From: Tyzzerella sp. An114
Lineage (GTDB): Bacteria; Bacillota; Clostridia; Lachnospirales; Anaerotignaceae
Length of the DNA stretch: 64,000 nt
NCBI RefSeq assembly: GCF_002161055.1
Contig: NZ_NFLT01000002.1
Location: 62,001-126,000, forward strand
Direction of reading: 5' to 3'
Shown here: positions 16,614 to 26,415 of the stretch, piece after piece
How the letters are laid out: each line of letters begins with the position of its first letter
Position numbering within the stretch: position 1 is the first letter of the stretch
Notes under the pieces: generated by a model
What the model was told of the DNA's origin: nothing
The model's input: only the letters and a program-made list of their open reading frames with translations
Databases searched by the model: none
Position numbers and translations under genes: made by a program

Positions 16614-17546
16614 ATGGAGTTTCATCATATTTCAGTTTTACTTAATGAGTGTATAGAGAGTCTTAATATAAAACCAGATGGCATATATGTAGATGGTACT
16701 TTGGGAGGTGCTGGTCATTCCTATGAGATTTGTAAAAGGCTTACAACAGGAAGACTTATAGGTATTGACCAAGATATGAACGCCATAAATGCTGCCACAG
16801 AAAGACTTAAAGAGTTTAAAGATAAAGTCACTCTTGTACACAGCAATTTTTCAAATGTTAAACAAGTTTTTGAAGATTTAGGCATAGAAAAAGCGGATGG
16901 TTTTCTTCTTGATATAGGAGTTTCATCTCATCAGCTTGATGAGGCGGAAAGAGGTTTCTCATATATGCAAGATGCTCCTCTTGATATGCGTATGGATACA
17001 AGCCGTTCTTTAAGTGCCTATGAAGTTGTTAATGAATATAGTGAGAAAGAGCTTAATGATATTATATTTGAGTATGGTGAGGAGAGATGGGCTAAACGTA
17101 TAGCAGAATTTATTGTTGCTGAAAGAAAAATAAAGCCTATTGAGACAACTTTTGAACTTGTTGATGTTATAAAAAAAGCAGTTCCTAAGGGAGCAAGAAA
17201 GGACGGGCCACACCCAGCAAAAAGAACTTTCCAAGCAATAAGAATAGAGGTAAACGGTGAGCTTGACGTTCTTAAAACTGCAATAAATGATATGACAGAC
17301 CTTTTAAATCCAGAGGGAAGACTTGCAATAATAACTTTCCATTCTTTGGAAGATAGAATTGTAAAAAATGAGTTCAGAAAACAAGAAAATCCATGTACAT
17401 GTCCAAGAGAATTTCCTGTATGTGTTTGTGGGAAAAAATCAAAAGGTAGAGTTGTTACAAGAAAACCAATACTTCCAAGCGATGAAGAACTTTCTGCAAA
17501 CCATAGAGCAAGAAGTGCAAAATTAAGAGTTTTCGAACGAAAATAA
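16614..17546 (+). CDS. rsmH: 16S rRNA m4C1402 methyltransferase RsmH (MraW)
   Basis: A 310-residue SAM-dependent N4-methyltransferase acting on C1402 of 16S rRNA. It has HHISVLLNE at the start, the SAM loop [27 protein letters not shown], and [10 protein letters not shown]. Conserved C-terminal features include a cysteine group ([13 protein letters not shown]) and [14 protein letters not shown]. The ATG follows AAGGGTGG. It opens the dcw cluster. Confidence 0.95.
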   Translation: MEFHHISVLLNECIESLNIKPDGIYVDGTLGGAGHSYEICKRLTTGRLIGIDQDMNAINAATERLKEFKDKVTLVHSNFSNVKQVFEDLGIEKADGFLLDIGVSSHQLDEAERGFSYMQDAPLDMRMDTSRSLSAYEVVNEYSEKELNDIIFEYGEERWAKRIAEFIVAERKIKPIETTFELVDVIKKAVPKGARKDGPHPAKRTFQAIRIEVNGELDVLKTAINDMTDLLNPEGRLAIITFHSLEDRIVKNEFRKQENPCTCPREFPVCVCGKKSKGRVVTRKPILPSDEELSANHRARSAKLRVFERK

Positions 17547-17573
17547 AATTTTATTGAGGGGAGAGTATGGGGT

Positions 17574-18164
17574 ATGGCTTCCGCCGGAAAAAATTCTAAG
17601 AAAAACAGAAATCGTGAATTGGGAAGGTATAACCGCTATACTAACAATGTTAACAATGGCTATAACACAACAAGTGTTGCTTATGAAACTGTCCCTCCAT
17701 ATTATCCAGACAACAATGAGGATAGGCAAAAAAAGAGGGAGCGTCTACTCAAAGAAAAAGAGGCAAGAGCGGAGAGAATCCGCAACAGAATAATAAGTTT
17801 TAAATTTGCTGTTGCTGTTGTTTTTGTTTTTGGCTGTTGTATACTTACAATGAGTTCTTATGCCAGAGTAGTTGAAAAAAGAGAGCAAATAAACAATTTG
17901 AAATCAGAACTTTCGGTTCTGCAAAGTGAAAATAACGCACTTTCCGCAGAAATAGCTGAACAAACAAATCTTGAGGTTATTGAAAAGGAAGCCATAGAAA
18001 GACTTGGAATGTCAAAACCTCAGCAATATCAGACTGTGTACATAGATGTTCCAGAACAAGGTTATACAATACAATATGATGATAATAATAATACAGATAC
18101 TGAGGAAAAATTTTCAATATCAAATCTTTTTTCAAAGGCTTTGAGTATATTTAAAAAGGATTGA
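17574..18164 (+). CDS. ftsL: FtsL-like septum protein
   Basis: A 196-residue bitopic protein. A long basic cytoplasmic tail (1-76, Asn/Tyr/Lys-rich) precedes one membrane helix (FKFAVAVVFVFGCCILTM), then a leucine-zipper coiled coil (EKREQINNLKSELSVLQSENNALSAEI cut as two heptad blocks) and ERLGM, the usual FtsL/DivIC ending. FtsL joins FtsB/DivIC and DivIB in activating septal PBPs. The position between rsmH and pbpB is the standard one. The overlapping frame starting at 17554 is a shadow. Confidence 0.85.
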   Translation: MASAGKNSKKNRNRELGRYNRYTNNVNNGYNTTSVAYETVPPYYPDNNEDRQKKRERLLKEKEARAERIRNRIISFKFAVAVVFVFGCCILTMSSYARVVEKREQINNLKSELSVLQSENNALSAEIAEQTNLEVIEKEAIERLGMSKPQQYQTVYIDVPEQGYTIQYDDNNNTDTEEKFSISNLFSKALSIFKKD

Positions 18165-18170
18165 TTTATA

Positions 18171-20432
18171 TTGGCAAAGAAAAAGGGAATAATGCAAGGC
18201 AAACTGCTTTTTGTTATGATTTGTTTTACTGCTATTTTTTGTGGTCTTGCAGGTAGAGTGTATTATCTCAAAACTGTTAAAGGTGCAGAATATGAGCAGG
18301 AAGCTATAAGTCAACAGATAACAAGGTCTAATGATACAACAATACCTCCTAATAGAGGTTCTATTGTTGATAGAAATAAACAGCCTATGGCTGTAAGCAG
18401 TACTGTATATAATGTTGCTGTTGACCCTGTTATGATGAAAGAGCTTGATGATAATTACAAAGAACAGGTTGCCAATGGAAACAAAGAAGCTGTAAATGTA
18501 AAAGAAAATGTTATAACTGCTCTTAATGAGGTAATAGGTGTTGATAAAGATACATTGTATGATATTTTTTCCGTTGATGAAACAACTGGAGAACCTAAAT
18601 ACAATGTAAGATTTAAGTATGTTAAAAAAGGTATATCAAGAGATGAAAAGTTAGCCCTTGAGGAGAAAGGTGCAAAACTTTCAACAGCTGTTGTATATGA
18701 AAAAGATACAAAAAGAAATTATGTAATGAGCACAATTGCTTCAAATGTTTTAGGTTTTATTCGTGGTGATACAAAATGGGGACTTGAAGCTCAATATGAT
18801 AAAGAAATGAGCGGAGTTCCAGGACGTTCTTTTATAACTTATGACAGTGCTGCAAGTGCTGTAACTAATGAAATACTTCCACAAGACGGAAATACTGTTG
18901 TTACAACTTTAGATTACACTATACAACAGTATGCTGAACAGGTAGCGAAAAAAGCTATGGCTGACCATAATCCTGATAATGTTTCTGTTATTGTTATGAA
19001 CCCTAATAGTGGAGAGATATATGCTATGGCACAGGGTAAAACATTTGATGGAAATAATCCTTCCCAGCCATTAGAGCTTTCAACAAATCCAGATTTTGCA
19101 ACAACTTGGGAAGCAATGACTGATGAACAAAAATATGAATACTTAAATAATACATGGAATAACTTTAATGTTTCAAGTAGCTTTGAGCCAGGTTCAATAT
19201 TTAAGCCTATGGTTGTAGCTGCCTGCCTTGAAGAAGGAGTTATAACTCCAAATACAACATTTAATTGTACAGGTAGCCGTAGTGTTGGAGGTTGGAATAT
19301 ACCTTGTCATCTTACTAGTGGTCATGGAATTATAAATGTTGAAGGTGTTCTTGCTGAGTCTTGTAATGTTGGTATGATGGATATGGCTGCGATGCTTGGA
19401 GCTGAAAAATTTTATCAGTACCAGAAAGATTTTGGAGTTGGTGAGCTTACAGGCATAGACCTTCCAGGGGAAGCAGCTGTTTCAAGTATTATGTATCCTA
19501 TGCAAGATATAGGTCCGTCAGAACTTGCAACAATGTCTTTTGGTCAGTCATTTAGTACTACACCTATACAGATTATAAATGCTTTTTGTTCTGTTATAAA
19601 TGGTGGAAAACTTATGAGACCATATATTGTAAGTCAAATTTTAGATGCTGATGGAAATGTTATTGAAGAGAAACAGCCTGAAATAATACGTCGTGTTATA
19701 TCAAAAGAGACATCAGATATTGTAAGAAAAGATATGGAGTCAACTCTCACAGTTGGTACAGGTAAAAAAGCAAGAATAGAAGGTTATGCTATTGGTGGTA
19801 AAACAGGTACTGCTCAGCAGGGAAAACGTTCTGATTATATTCATACAGTTTCATTTGTATCATACTATCCTATTGATAATCCTGAAATAATATCTATGGT
19901 AGTTGTACATAAACCGGAACAATATATTGATGGTGTAACTTCTCCAGCTCCATATATGAAAGAGCTTATGGAAAATATAATACATTATAAATCCTATGAA
20001 CCAGATTATCCTGATGAGATAGGTGAAGATTCAACATCAACAGTAGCAACACAAAAAGTTGCTATTGAGGAATACACAGGAAAATCTGCTTCTGAAATTG
20101 TAAATATACTTGATAGTTTAGGACTTACTTATGAAATAGTAGGAAGTGGAGACACAATAATAAATCAAGCACCTCATGGTGGCGTTGATGTTGATAAGGG
20201 TTCTAAAATACTTCTCTATGTTACAAAGGGTGAAGGTGAAGGAGACACAGTTCAAGTTCCTAATGTTTATGGAAAAACTTATGATGAGGCTGTTGCAGCT
20301 TTACAACAAGCTGGATTTGCTGTAACTTTTGAAGGTGAAACAGAAGGAAGTGTCGTTACATCTCAAAATCCTAAAGGTGAAGTTTTTGCACAAGCAGGTT
20401 CGGAAGTAAATATTATACTTAAAAAACAATAA
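18171..20432 (+). CDS. pbpB: Class B penicillin-binding protein with two PASTA domains
   Basis: A 753-residue septal transpeptidase of the PBP2B/FtsI type. It has a membrane anchor near residues 10-30, a dimerisation domain (NRGSIVDRN), and a transpeptidase domain with active-site S342 in SIFK, the SCN motif and K544-T-G. Two PASTA domains follow (about 638-690 and 700-753). The chosen start is a TTG at 18171 seven bases after ftsL, with AAGGA upstream; an ATG at 18192 is a weaker alternative. Length, two PASTA units and gene order match Bacillus pbpB, followed by spoVD. Confidence 0.9.
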   Translation: MAKKKGIMQGKLLFVMICFTAIFCGLAGRVYYLKTVKGAEYEQEAISQQITRSNDTTIPPNRGSIVDRNKQPMAVSSTVYNVAVDPVMMKELDDNYKEQVANGNKEAVNVKENVITALNEVIGVDKDTLYDIFSVDETTGEPKYNVRFKYVKKGISRDEKLALEEKGAKLSTAVVYEKDTKRNYVMSTIASNVLGFIRGDTKWGLEAQYDKEMSGVPGRSFITYDSAASAVTNEILPQDGNTVVTTLDYTIQQYAEQVAKKAMADHNPDNVSVIVMNPNSGEIYAMAQGKTFDGNNPSQPLELSTNPDFATTWEAMTDEQKYEYLNNTWNNFNVSSSFEPGSIFKPMVVAACLEEGVITPNTTFNCTGSRSVGGWNIPCHLTSGHGIINVEGVLAESCNVGMMDMAAMLGAEKFYQYQKDFGVGELTGIDLPGEAAVSSIMYPMQDIGPSELATMSFGQSFSTTPIQIINAFCSVINGGKLMRPYIVSQILDADGNVIEEKQPEIIRRVISKETSDIVRKDMESTLTVGTGKKARIEGYAIGGKTGTAQQGKRSDYIHTVSFVSYYPIDNPEIISMVVVHKPEQYIDGVTSPAPYMKELMENIIHYKSYEPDYPDEIGEDSTSTVATQKVAIEEYTGKSASEIVNILDSLGLTYEIVGSGDTIINQAPHGGVDVDKGSKILLYVTKGEGEGDTVQVPNVYGKTYDEAVAALQQAGFAVTFEGETEGSVVTSQNPKGEVFAQAGSEVNIILKKQ

Positions 20433-20449
20433 ACACAATAGAATACATA

Positions 20450-20503
20450 CCCTGTCTTCAAAATAAAATATACAAATGAATTTTTGAAGGCAGGGATTTT
20501 TTT
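20450..20503 (+). promoter_or_regulatory. Terminator-like hairpin carrying the spoVD ribosome-binding site
   Basis: CCCTGTCTTCAAAA (20450-20463) pairs with TTTTGAAGGCAGGG (20482-20495), fourteen pairs with one U-G. ATTTTTTT follows and runs straight into the spoVD ATG at 20504. The 3' arm contains AGGCAGGGA, the only ribosome-binding site for spoVD. The element can therefore act both as an intrinsic terminator after pbpB and as a clamp on spoVD translation. Confidence 0.75.
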
Positions 20504-22447
20504 ATGGAAAAACCTAGTATATTTATGAAGAAAAAGTTGCTCTTTGTGCTTTTCTCAATACAGCTTTTTGTTCTTGTACTTATTGGTAGAGTTATATATA
20601 TACAGACTGTCAAAGCTGATGAACTTCAGAAAATGGCCTATGAGCAACAGACAAGAGATAGGCTTATATCACCAGATAGAGGAAGCATACTTGACAGAAA
20701 TGGAACTGGTATTGCTGTTACAGAGACTGTAAACGCTATAAGTGTAATTCCGGCACAGATTAAAGATAAAGATTATGTGTCAAATTATCTTTCAGAAGTT
20801 TTGGAAATGGAGTATGATGAAGTTTTTGAAAAAGTAAATCAAAAAGTGGCTCTTGTAAGAATAAAAACAAAAGTAGATAGTGAAATTGCTATGGAAATAA
20901 GAAAAAAAGACATAGAAGGAATTGTTGTTGATGAAGATGTAAAGAGAATTTATCCTTATAGCAATATAGCTTCTCAAGTTATAGGATTTGTTGGAAAAGA
21001 TAATCAGGGAATAATAGGTCTTGAGGCAAAATATGATGAGTATTTAAAGGGTGAGGAAGGTAAAATATTGACTTTGACAGACTCAAAAGGTCTTGAAGTT
21101 GATAGCACTCAAGAGAGAATAGCCCCTATTGATGGATATAATCTTGTCACAAGCATTGATATTATTATACAACAATATGCAGAACAGACTATTAAAAAAG
21201 CTGTTGAGTCAAAAAAAGCTCAGAAAGGTATTATAATAGTTCTAAATCCTCAAAATGGTGAGATTTATGCTATGGCAAACTATCCTAATTTTGACTTAAA
21301 TAATCCTTTTGTTATAAATGACTCTGAACTTTTAAGTATATGGGATACATTAAGTGAAAAAGAACAAAATGATGCTCTTAATCAAATGTGGAGAAATACT
21401 GCCATAAATGATACATATGAACCGGGAAGTACATTTAAAACTGTCACTTCTGCTGCTTCATTGGAAGAGGGAGTTGTAACACCTGAAAGTACATTTTTTT
21501 GTAATGGTTACCACATAGCTGGCGACAGAATGATAAAATGTTGGAGATATCCCAGAACTCATGGAGCTCAAACTTTTGTTCAAGGAGTTCAAAACTCATG
21601 TAACCCTGTATTTATGGAATTGGGAGAGAGACTTGGAGCGGAAAAATTTTATGAGTATATGGATAAATTCGGTTTTAATGAAAAAACAGGAATAGACTTG
21701 TCTGGTGAGGCTGTGGGTATTATGCATAAATTAGAAAATGTTGGACCTGTTGAGCTTGCAACAATGTCTTTTGGTCAGTCTTTTCAGATAACACCACTCC
21801 AACTTTTGAGAGCTGTATCATCAATGGTAAATGGAGGTTATCTTATAACACCTCATATAGGTTGTAAAATAACAGACAATGAAGGTAATGTTATAAAAGA
21901 ACTTGAATATGGAGAAAATGAAAAAATACTTTCAGATAAAACATCTGAACAGATGAAAGTAATACTTGAAAGTGTTGTTTCTGAAGGTACAGGAAATAAA
22001 GCTTATATACCAGGATATAGAATAGGTGGAAAAACTGCTACATCAGAAAAACTTCCAAGAAGAAGTGGAAAATATATAGCCTCTTTTCTCACTTTTGCAC
22101 CGGCTGAAAATCCTCAAGTCATGGCAATAGTTTTAATAGATGAACCACAGGGAACATATTATGGGGGAACTGTTGCAGGTCCTGTTATGCAGGAACTTTT
22201 GCTTAATATATTACCATATATGGGAATTGAACCTGTATACAGTGAAAAAGAAAAAGAATTACCTGAAACAGTAAAAAATACTGTTCCTGATATATCAAAT
22301 TTGTCTTTAGCTGATGCTAAAAATATATTGAAAGAGTCAAATATAGAATTTGAAATACAAGGAGAAGGGGAAAATGTAACAAAACAATTTCCACCAGCAG
22401 GAGAGACAATAAATATTGACTCAAAGGTTATAATATATACCCAGTAA
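20504..22447 (+). CDS. spoVD: Class B PBP, SpoVD-like (one PASTA domain)
   Basis: 647 residues: membrane helix at about 9-28, dimerisation domain (SPDRGSILDRNG), transpeptidase domain with S309 in STFK and the SCN motif, and one C-terminal PASTA domain (about 585-647). Length, single PASTA unit and position between pbpB and murE match SpoVD, which makes spore cortex peptidoglycan. The third active-site motif reads K510-T-A instead of K-T-G. The start is the ATG at 20504; an in-frame ATG at 20525 is possible. Expression may be set by the hairpin just upstream. Confidence 0.85.
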   Translation: MEKPSIFMKKKLLFVLFSIQLFVLVLIGRVIYIQTVKADELQKMAYEQQTRDRLISPDRGSILDRNGTGIAVTETVNAISVIPAQIKDKDYVSNYLSEVLEMEYDEVFEKVNQKVALVRIKTKVDSEIAMEIRKKDIEGIVVDEDVKRIYPYSNIASQVIGFVGKDNQGIIGLEAKYDEYLKGEEGKILTLTDSKGLEVDSTQERIAPIDGYNLVTSIDIIIQQYAEQTIKKAVESKKAQKGIIIVLNPQNGEIYAMANYPNFDLNNPFVINDSELLSIWDTLSEKEQNDALNQMWRNTAINDTYEPGSTFKTVTSAASLEEGVVTPESTFFCNGYHIAGDRMIKCWRYPRTHGAQTFVQGVQNSCNPVFMELGERLGAEKFYEYMDKFGFNEKTGIDLSGEAVGIMHKLENVGPVELATMSFGQSFQITPLQLLRAVSSMVNGGYLITPHIGCKITDNEGNVIKELEYGENEKILSDKTSEQMKVILESVVSEGTGNKAYIPGYRIGGKTATSEKLPRRSGKYIASFLTFAPAENPQVMAIVLIDEPQGTYYGGTVAGPVMQELLLNILPYMGIEPVYSEKEKELPETVKNTVPDISNLSLADAKNILKESNIEFEIQGEGENVTKQFPPAGETINIDSKVIIYTQ

Positions 22448-22589
22448 AAGCAAGTATTTTTGTCTAACATATTTAATTTACAGTATAATTTATAAACTCT
22501 TATGTTTGTGCCAAAATCCTTTTTAAATGCTATTTAATGTGTTATAATTAATAGTTGAAAATTGTTATAAAGTAATTGGGAGGCAGATT

Positions 22590-24044
22590 ATGAAAGTTAA
22601 AAACTTACTTTGCAATATAGAATATAAATTACTTCAAGGTAGCGTTGATACTGAAATTAAAAAAGTCGAATATGACTCAAGAAAAGTTTCAGAGAATGAT
22701 GCATTTTTATGTATAACAGGATTTAAGACAGACGGACATAAATATGCCCTTAATGCTGTAAAAAGCGGTGCTTCTGTTATATTCTGTGAAAAAGAAATTG
22801 AGGGTATGGATGAAAATGTTACAGTTATAAAATTTGAAAATACAAGAAAAGCTCTTGCCCATATTGCAGCAGAATTTTATGGAAGACCTTCAGAGAGAAT
22901 GAATGTTGTTGGAGTTACAGGAACAAACGGAAAAACAACAACTACATTCCTTATAAAATCTGTTCTTGATAAAATAGGACATAAAACAGGTATTATAGGA
23001 ACTATTGAAAATAGAATAGGTGATGAAGTTATACCTACTGAGAGAACAACACCTGAAAGTCTTGAACTTCAAGAACTTTTTAAGAGAATGGCTGATGAAG
23101 GTTGTAAAGATGTTGTTATGGAAGTTTCATCTCACGCTTTAGACCTTCACAGAGTTGATGAAATAAGATATAACATTGGTATTTTTACAAACCTTACACA
23201 GGACCATTTAGATTATCATATAACAATGGAAAACTATAAAATAGCTAAAAGTTTACTTTTTGAAAGATGCCTTTCATCTGTAATAAATATAGATGATGAA
23301 GCAGGAGATTTTATGGTTTCAAAATCAAAAGGTAGAGTTATAACTTTTGCAATAGATAAAAAAGCTGACCTTCAGGCTGAAAATATTCATATTTCTGCTG
23401 ATGGTGTTAAATTTACTCTGGATTATGAAGGTAAAGAATACCCTGTAAGCCTTAATACACCGGGAAAATTCAGTATATATAATGCTCTTGGTGCAATAGG
23501 TGCTTGTATATTAATGGGTATTGATATGAATACAATAATAGAAGGTTTATCAGAAAATAAAGGCGTAAGCGGACGTTTCCAGACTGTGAGAAGTAAAAGA
23601 GGTTTTAATGCCATAGTTGACTATGCTCATACTCCTGACGGTCTTGAAAATATACTTAAAACAGCAAAAGAATTTGTTAAAGGTAGAATAATAACTGTTT
23701 TTGGCTGTGGTGGAGATAGAGACCGCACAAAACGTCCTATTATGGGAGAGATTGCCGGAATTTATTCCGACTATTGTGTAATAACATCAGACAATCCACG
23801 TACAGAAGACCCAGCCCGTATACTTGATGATGTTGAACCGGGAACAAAAAAATCAGGCTGTGAATATATTAAAATCGTTGATAGACGTGAAGCTATAAAT
23901 TATGCTGTTAAAATGGCAAAAGAAGGAGATGTTGTCGTTGTTGCAGGAAAGGGACACGAAAACTATCAGATTTTTGCAGATAAGACAATACATTTTGATG
24001 ATGTTGAGGAAGTAAGAAAGGCTTTTGGAGGAGACGCTTTATGA
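22590..24044 (+). CDS. murE: UDP-MurNAc-L-Ala-D-Glu:meso-diaminopimelate ligase
   Basis: A 484-residue cytoplasmic Mur ligase adding the third stem residue. It has the ATP loop GTNGKTTTTF, the carbamylated-lysine region (DYHITMENYKIAKSLLF) and SGRFQ. The substrate motif DNPRTEDP identifies meso-diaminopimelate rather than lysine as the residue added. A TATAAT at 22543-22548 may give an own promoter. It overlaps murF by four bases. Confidence 0.95.
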   Translation: MKVKNLLCNIEYKLLQGSVDTEIKKVEYDSRKVSENDAFLCITGFKTDGHKYALNAVKSGASVIFCEKEIEGMDENVTVIKFENTRKALAHIAAEFYGRPSERMNVVGVTGTNGKTTTTFLIKSVLDKIGHKTGIIGTIENRIGDEVIPTERTTPESLELQELFKRMADEGCKDVVMEVSSHALDLHRVDEIRYNIGIFTNLTQDHLDYHITMENYKIAKSLLFERCLSSVINIDDEAGDFMVSKSKGRVITFAIDKKADLQAENIHISADGVKFTLDYEGKEYPVSLNTPGKFSIYNALGAIGACILMGIDMNTIIEGLSENKGVSGRFQTVRSKRGFNAIVDYAHTPDGLENILKTAKEFVKGRIITVFGCGGDRDRTKRPIMGEIAGIYSDYCVITSDNPRTEDPARILDDVEPGTKKSGCEYIKIVDRREAINYAVKMAKEGDVVVVAGKGHENYQIFADKTIHFDDVEEVRKAFGGDAL

Positions 24045-25408
24045 AACCCATTACATTAAAATCCGTTGCACAGGCTGTAAACGGAAAAATTTCAGATGAA
24101 AAATATAATGATGTAGTTATTGAAAATATAACAACTGACACAAGAAAAATATCAGAAGGTGACCTTTTTATACCTTTAAAAGGTGAAAATTTTGATGGTC
24201 ATAAGTTTATTGAGCAGGCTTTTGAAAAAGGGGCATTATGCTGTCTTTCTGCTGAAAATACAGAAAGTGAAAAAGCTGTTATATATGTTTCTGATACAAG
24301 AAAAGCTCTTAGGGATTTAGCGGAATATTATATTTCACTTTTTGATATTCCTGTTGTTGGTATAACAGGAAGTGTTGGAAAAACAACAACAAAAGATATG
24401 ATTGCCTCTGTTTTAATGCAGAAATATAATGTCCTTAAAACAGAGGGCAATTTTAACAATGAAATAGGATTGCCATTAACTGTATTTAAAATTACAGAAG
24501 ATACACAGGTTGCTGTTCTTGAAATGGGAATGAATAGTTTTGGGGAAATACATAATCTTTCAAAAATTGCAAAGCCTGATATAGCTGTAATAACAAATGT
24601 TGGAGTTTCACATATAGAAAATTTGGGAAGCAGAGAAGGCATACTTAAAGCTAAATGTGAAATATTTGATTTTATGAAAGATAATAGAACAGCTGTTTTA
24701 AATATAGATAATGATATGCTTCAAACTCTTGAAGGTAAAACTAAATTTAATACACTTTGGTATGGTGTTGAAAATAAAAAAGACATATATGCTGATAATA
24801 TAGTGAAAAATGGTGTTGAGTCCATAAGTTGTGACATTCATATGAAAGATGAAAATTTCAGTGTATATATACCTGTTCCGGGAGAGCATATGGTTTTAAA
24901 TGCTATGGCGGCAGCTCTTGTTGGAAATAAACTTGGTCTTACTGTGGCTGAAATAAAAAGAGGTATAGAGGAGTTTGTGCCTACAAAAATGAGAATGGCT
25001 GTTATAAAGACAGAAAAAGGCACAACAATTATAAATGATGTTTATAATGCTAATCCTGTCTCTATGAAAGCTGGAATTGATGTTCTTTCTGGTGGAGAAG
25101 GGGAGAAAATTTGTATTTTGGGAGATATGTTTGAGCTTGGACAGTTTGCCAAAGAAATGCATTATGACACAGGTGTTTATGCAGCTCAAAAGAAAATTGA
25201 TAAAATCATATGTATAGGTGAAATTTCAAAATCAATGTATGAAGGTGCTTTGTCTTTGGGAGGAAATGCTTTTTATTTTGAGACTCAAGATGAGTTTATT
25301 GAAAAAGGTATTGAAGAACTTGTCAGTGAAGGTGCAACAGTTCTTGTAAAAGCATCAAGAGGTATGCACTTTGAAAAGACAGCAGAAAAAATTCAAGAGG
25401 TGAAATAA
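24041..25408 (+). CDS. murF: UDP-MurNAc-tripeptide:D-Ala-D-Ala ligase
   Basis: A 455-residue ligase that adds the D-Ala-D-Ala dipeptide. It has the ATP-binding GSVGKTTTKDM, the conserved EGNFNNEIGLPLT, the helper segment MGMNSFGEI, and NDVYNANPVSMKAGIDVL. The ATGA overlap with murE indicates translational coupling. mraY follows one base after the stop. Confidence 0.95.
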   Translation: MKPITLKSVAQAVNGKISDEKYNDVVIENITTDTRKISEGDLFIPLKGENFDGHKFIEQAFEKGALCCLSAENTESEKAVIYVSDTRKALRDLAEYYISLFDIPVVGITGSVGKTTTKDMIASVLMQKYNVLKTEGNFNNEIGLPLTVFKITEDTQVAVLEMGMNSFGEIHNLSKIAKPDIAVITNVGVSHIENLGSREGILKAKCEIFDFMKDNRTAVLNIDNDMLQTLEGKTKFNTLWYGVENKKDIYADNIVKNGVESISCDIHMKDENFSVYIPVPGEHMVLNAMAAALVGNKLGLTVAEIKRGIEEFVPTKMRMAVIKTEKGTTIINDVYNANPVSMKAGIDVLSGGEGEKICILGDMFELGQFAKEMHYDTGVYAAQKKIDKIICIGEISKSMYEGALSLGGNAFYFETQDEFIEKGIEELVSEGATVLVKASRGMHFEKTAEKIQEVK

Positions 25409-25409
25409 A

Positions 25410-26387
25410 ATGGTAGTAACTACATTGGAAATTGCAGTTTATTCTGTTATGATTTCGTTTATATTAGGTATAGTTTTTTGTCCTATGCTTATACCTGTAT
25501 TGAGACGACTTAAATTCGGACAAACAGAGAGAGAGGAAGGACCTGAAAGTCATCTTAAAAAACAGGGTACTCCTACAATGGGTGGTATAGCAATACTTGC
25601 AGCTTTCGTTATGGGTGGAGCTTTCTTTATAAACGGTAATATGGACGGTTTAGCCGTTTTACTTGTAACATTGGGTTTTGGTGTTATAGGTTTTATTGAT
25701 GATTATATTAAAGTTGTAAAAAAACGTTCTTTAGGTTTAACACCTATACAGAAAATTATAGGTCAGCTTGTTATAACAGGTTTATTTGCTTTTTATATAA
25801 TTAAAAGTGGAATAGGAACTGATATATTTATTCCTTTCACAAAAGGTGTAACTATTGACCTTGGAATTATATATATACCATTTTTAGTTGTAACTGTTTT
25901 GGGAACTGTAAATGGTGTAAACCTTACAGACGGTCTTGACGGTCTTGCTAGTGGTGTAACTCTCATTGTTTCAGTGTTCTTTATGATGGTTGCATGGGCT
26001 GCCGGAAGTGGAATTTTACCTATTGCAGGAGCTGCGGGAGGAAGTCTTCTTGCTTTCCTTATATTTAATGCATATCCTGCTAAAGTGTTTATGGGTGATA
26101 CAGGTTCTCTTGCCCTTGGTGGTTTTGTTGCATCAACAGCTCTTATACTTAAAATGCCTATATTTATAATTATAGTAGGTTTTATATATCTTATGGAGTC
26201 TATATCTGTAATTCTTCAGGTTGCTTACTTTAAGAAAACAGGTAAAAGAATATTTAAAATGGCTCCTATACATCATCACTTTGAGCTTTGTGGCTGGAGT
26301 GAAACAAAAGTTGTAACAGTATTTTATATAATAACAGCAATGCTTTGTCTTGTAGGTCTTCTTGCATGCAAGTATATGTTTATGTAA
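25410..26387 (+). CDS. mraY: Phospho-MurNAc-pentapeptide transferase
   Basis: A 325-residue polytopic membrane enzyme that makes lipid I. Landmarks are GTPTMGG, the aspartates in GFIDDYIK, NLTDGLDGL, FMGDTGSLALGG and the histidine loop APIHHHFE. About ten membrane helices can be counted. It starts one base after murF, so the genes are coupled. Confidence 0.95.
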   Translation: MVVTTLEIAVYSVMISFILGIVFCPMLIPVLRRLKFGQTEREEGPESHLKKQGTPTMGGIAILAAFVMGGAFFINGNMDGLAVLLVTLGFGVIGFIDDYIKVVKKRSLGLTPIQKIIGQLVITGLFAFYIIKSGIGTDIFIPFTKGVTIDLGIIYIPFLVVTVLGTVNGVNLTDGLDGLASGVTLIVSVFFMMVAWAAGSGILPIAGAAGGSLLAFLIFNAYPAKVFMGDTGSLALGGFVASTALILKMPIFIIIVGFIYLMESISVILQVAYFKKTGKRIFKMAPIHHHFELCGWSETKVVTVFYIITAMLCLVGLLACKYMFM

Positions 26388-26415
26388 GGGATAAATGAAA
26401 AGGGGTTTTAATATT

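Noticed and set aside
17554-17793. 79-residue frame overlapping ftsL
   Set aside because: Shadow frame; ftsL has the better ribosome-binding site and clear membrane and coiled-coil character.
20408-20450. Possible sigma-E promoter for spoVD
   Set aside because: AAATATT- and CACAATA-like elements exist, but the spacing (16-19 bases) does not fit sigma-E. The sequence is too A-rich to be convincing.
18171-22447. Tandem PBP genes as a recent duplication
   Set aside because: The two differ in length, PASTA number and active-site motif, and match the ancient pbpB-spoVD pair in gene order.
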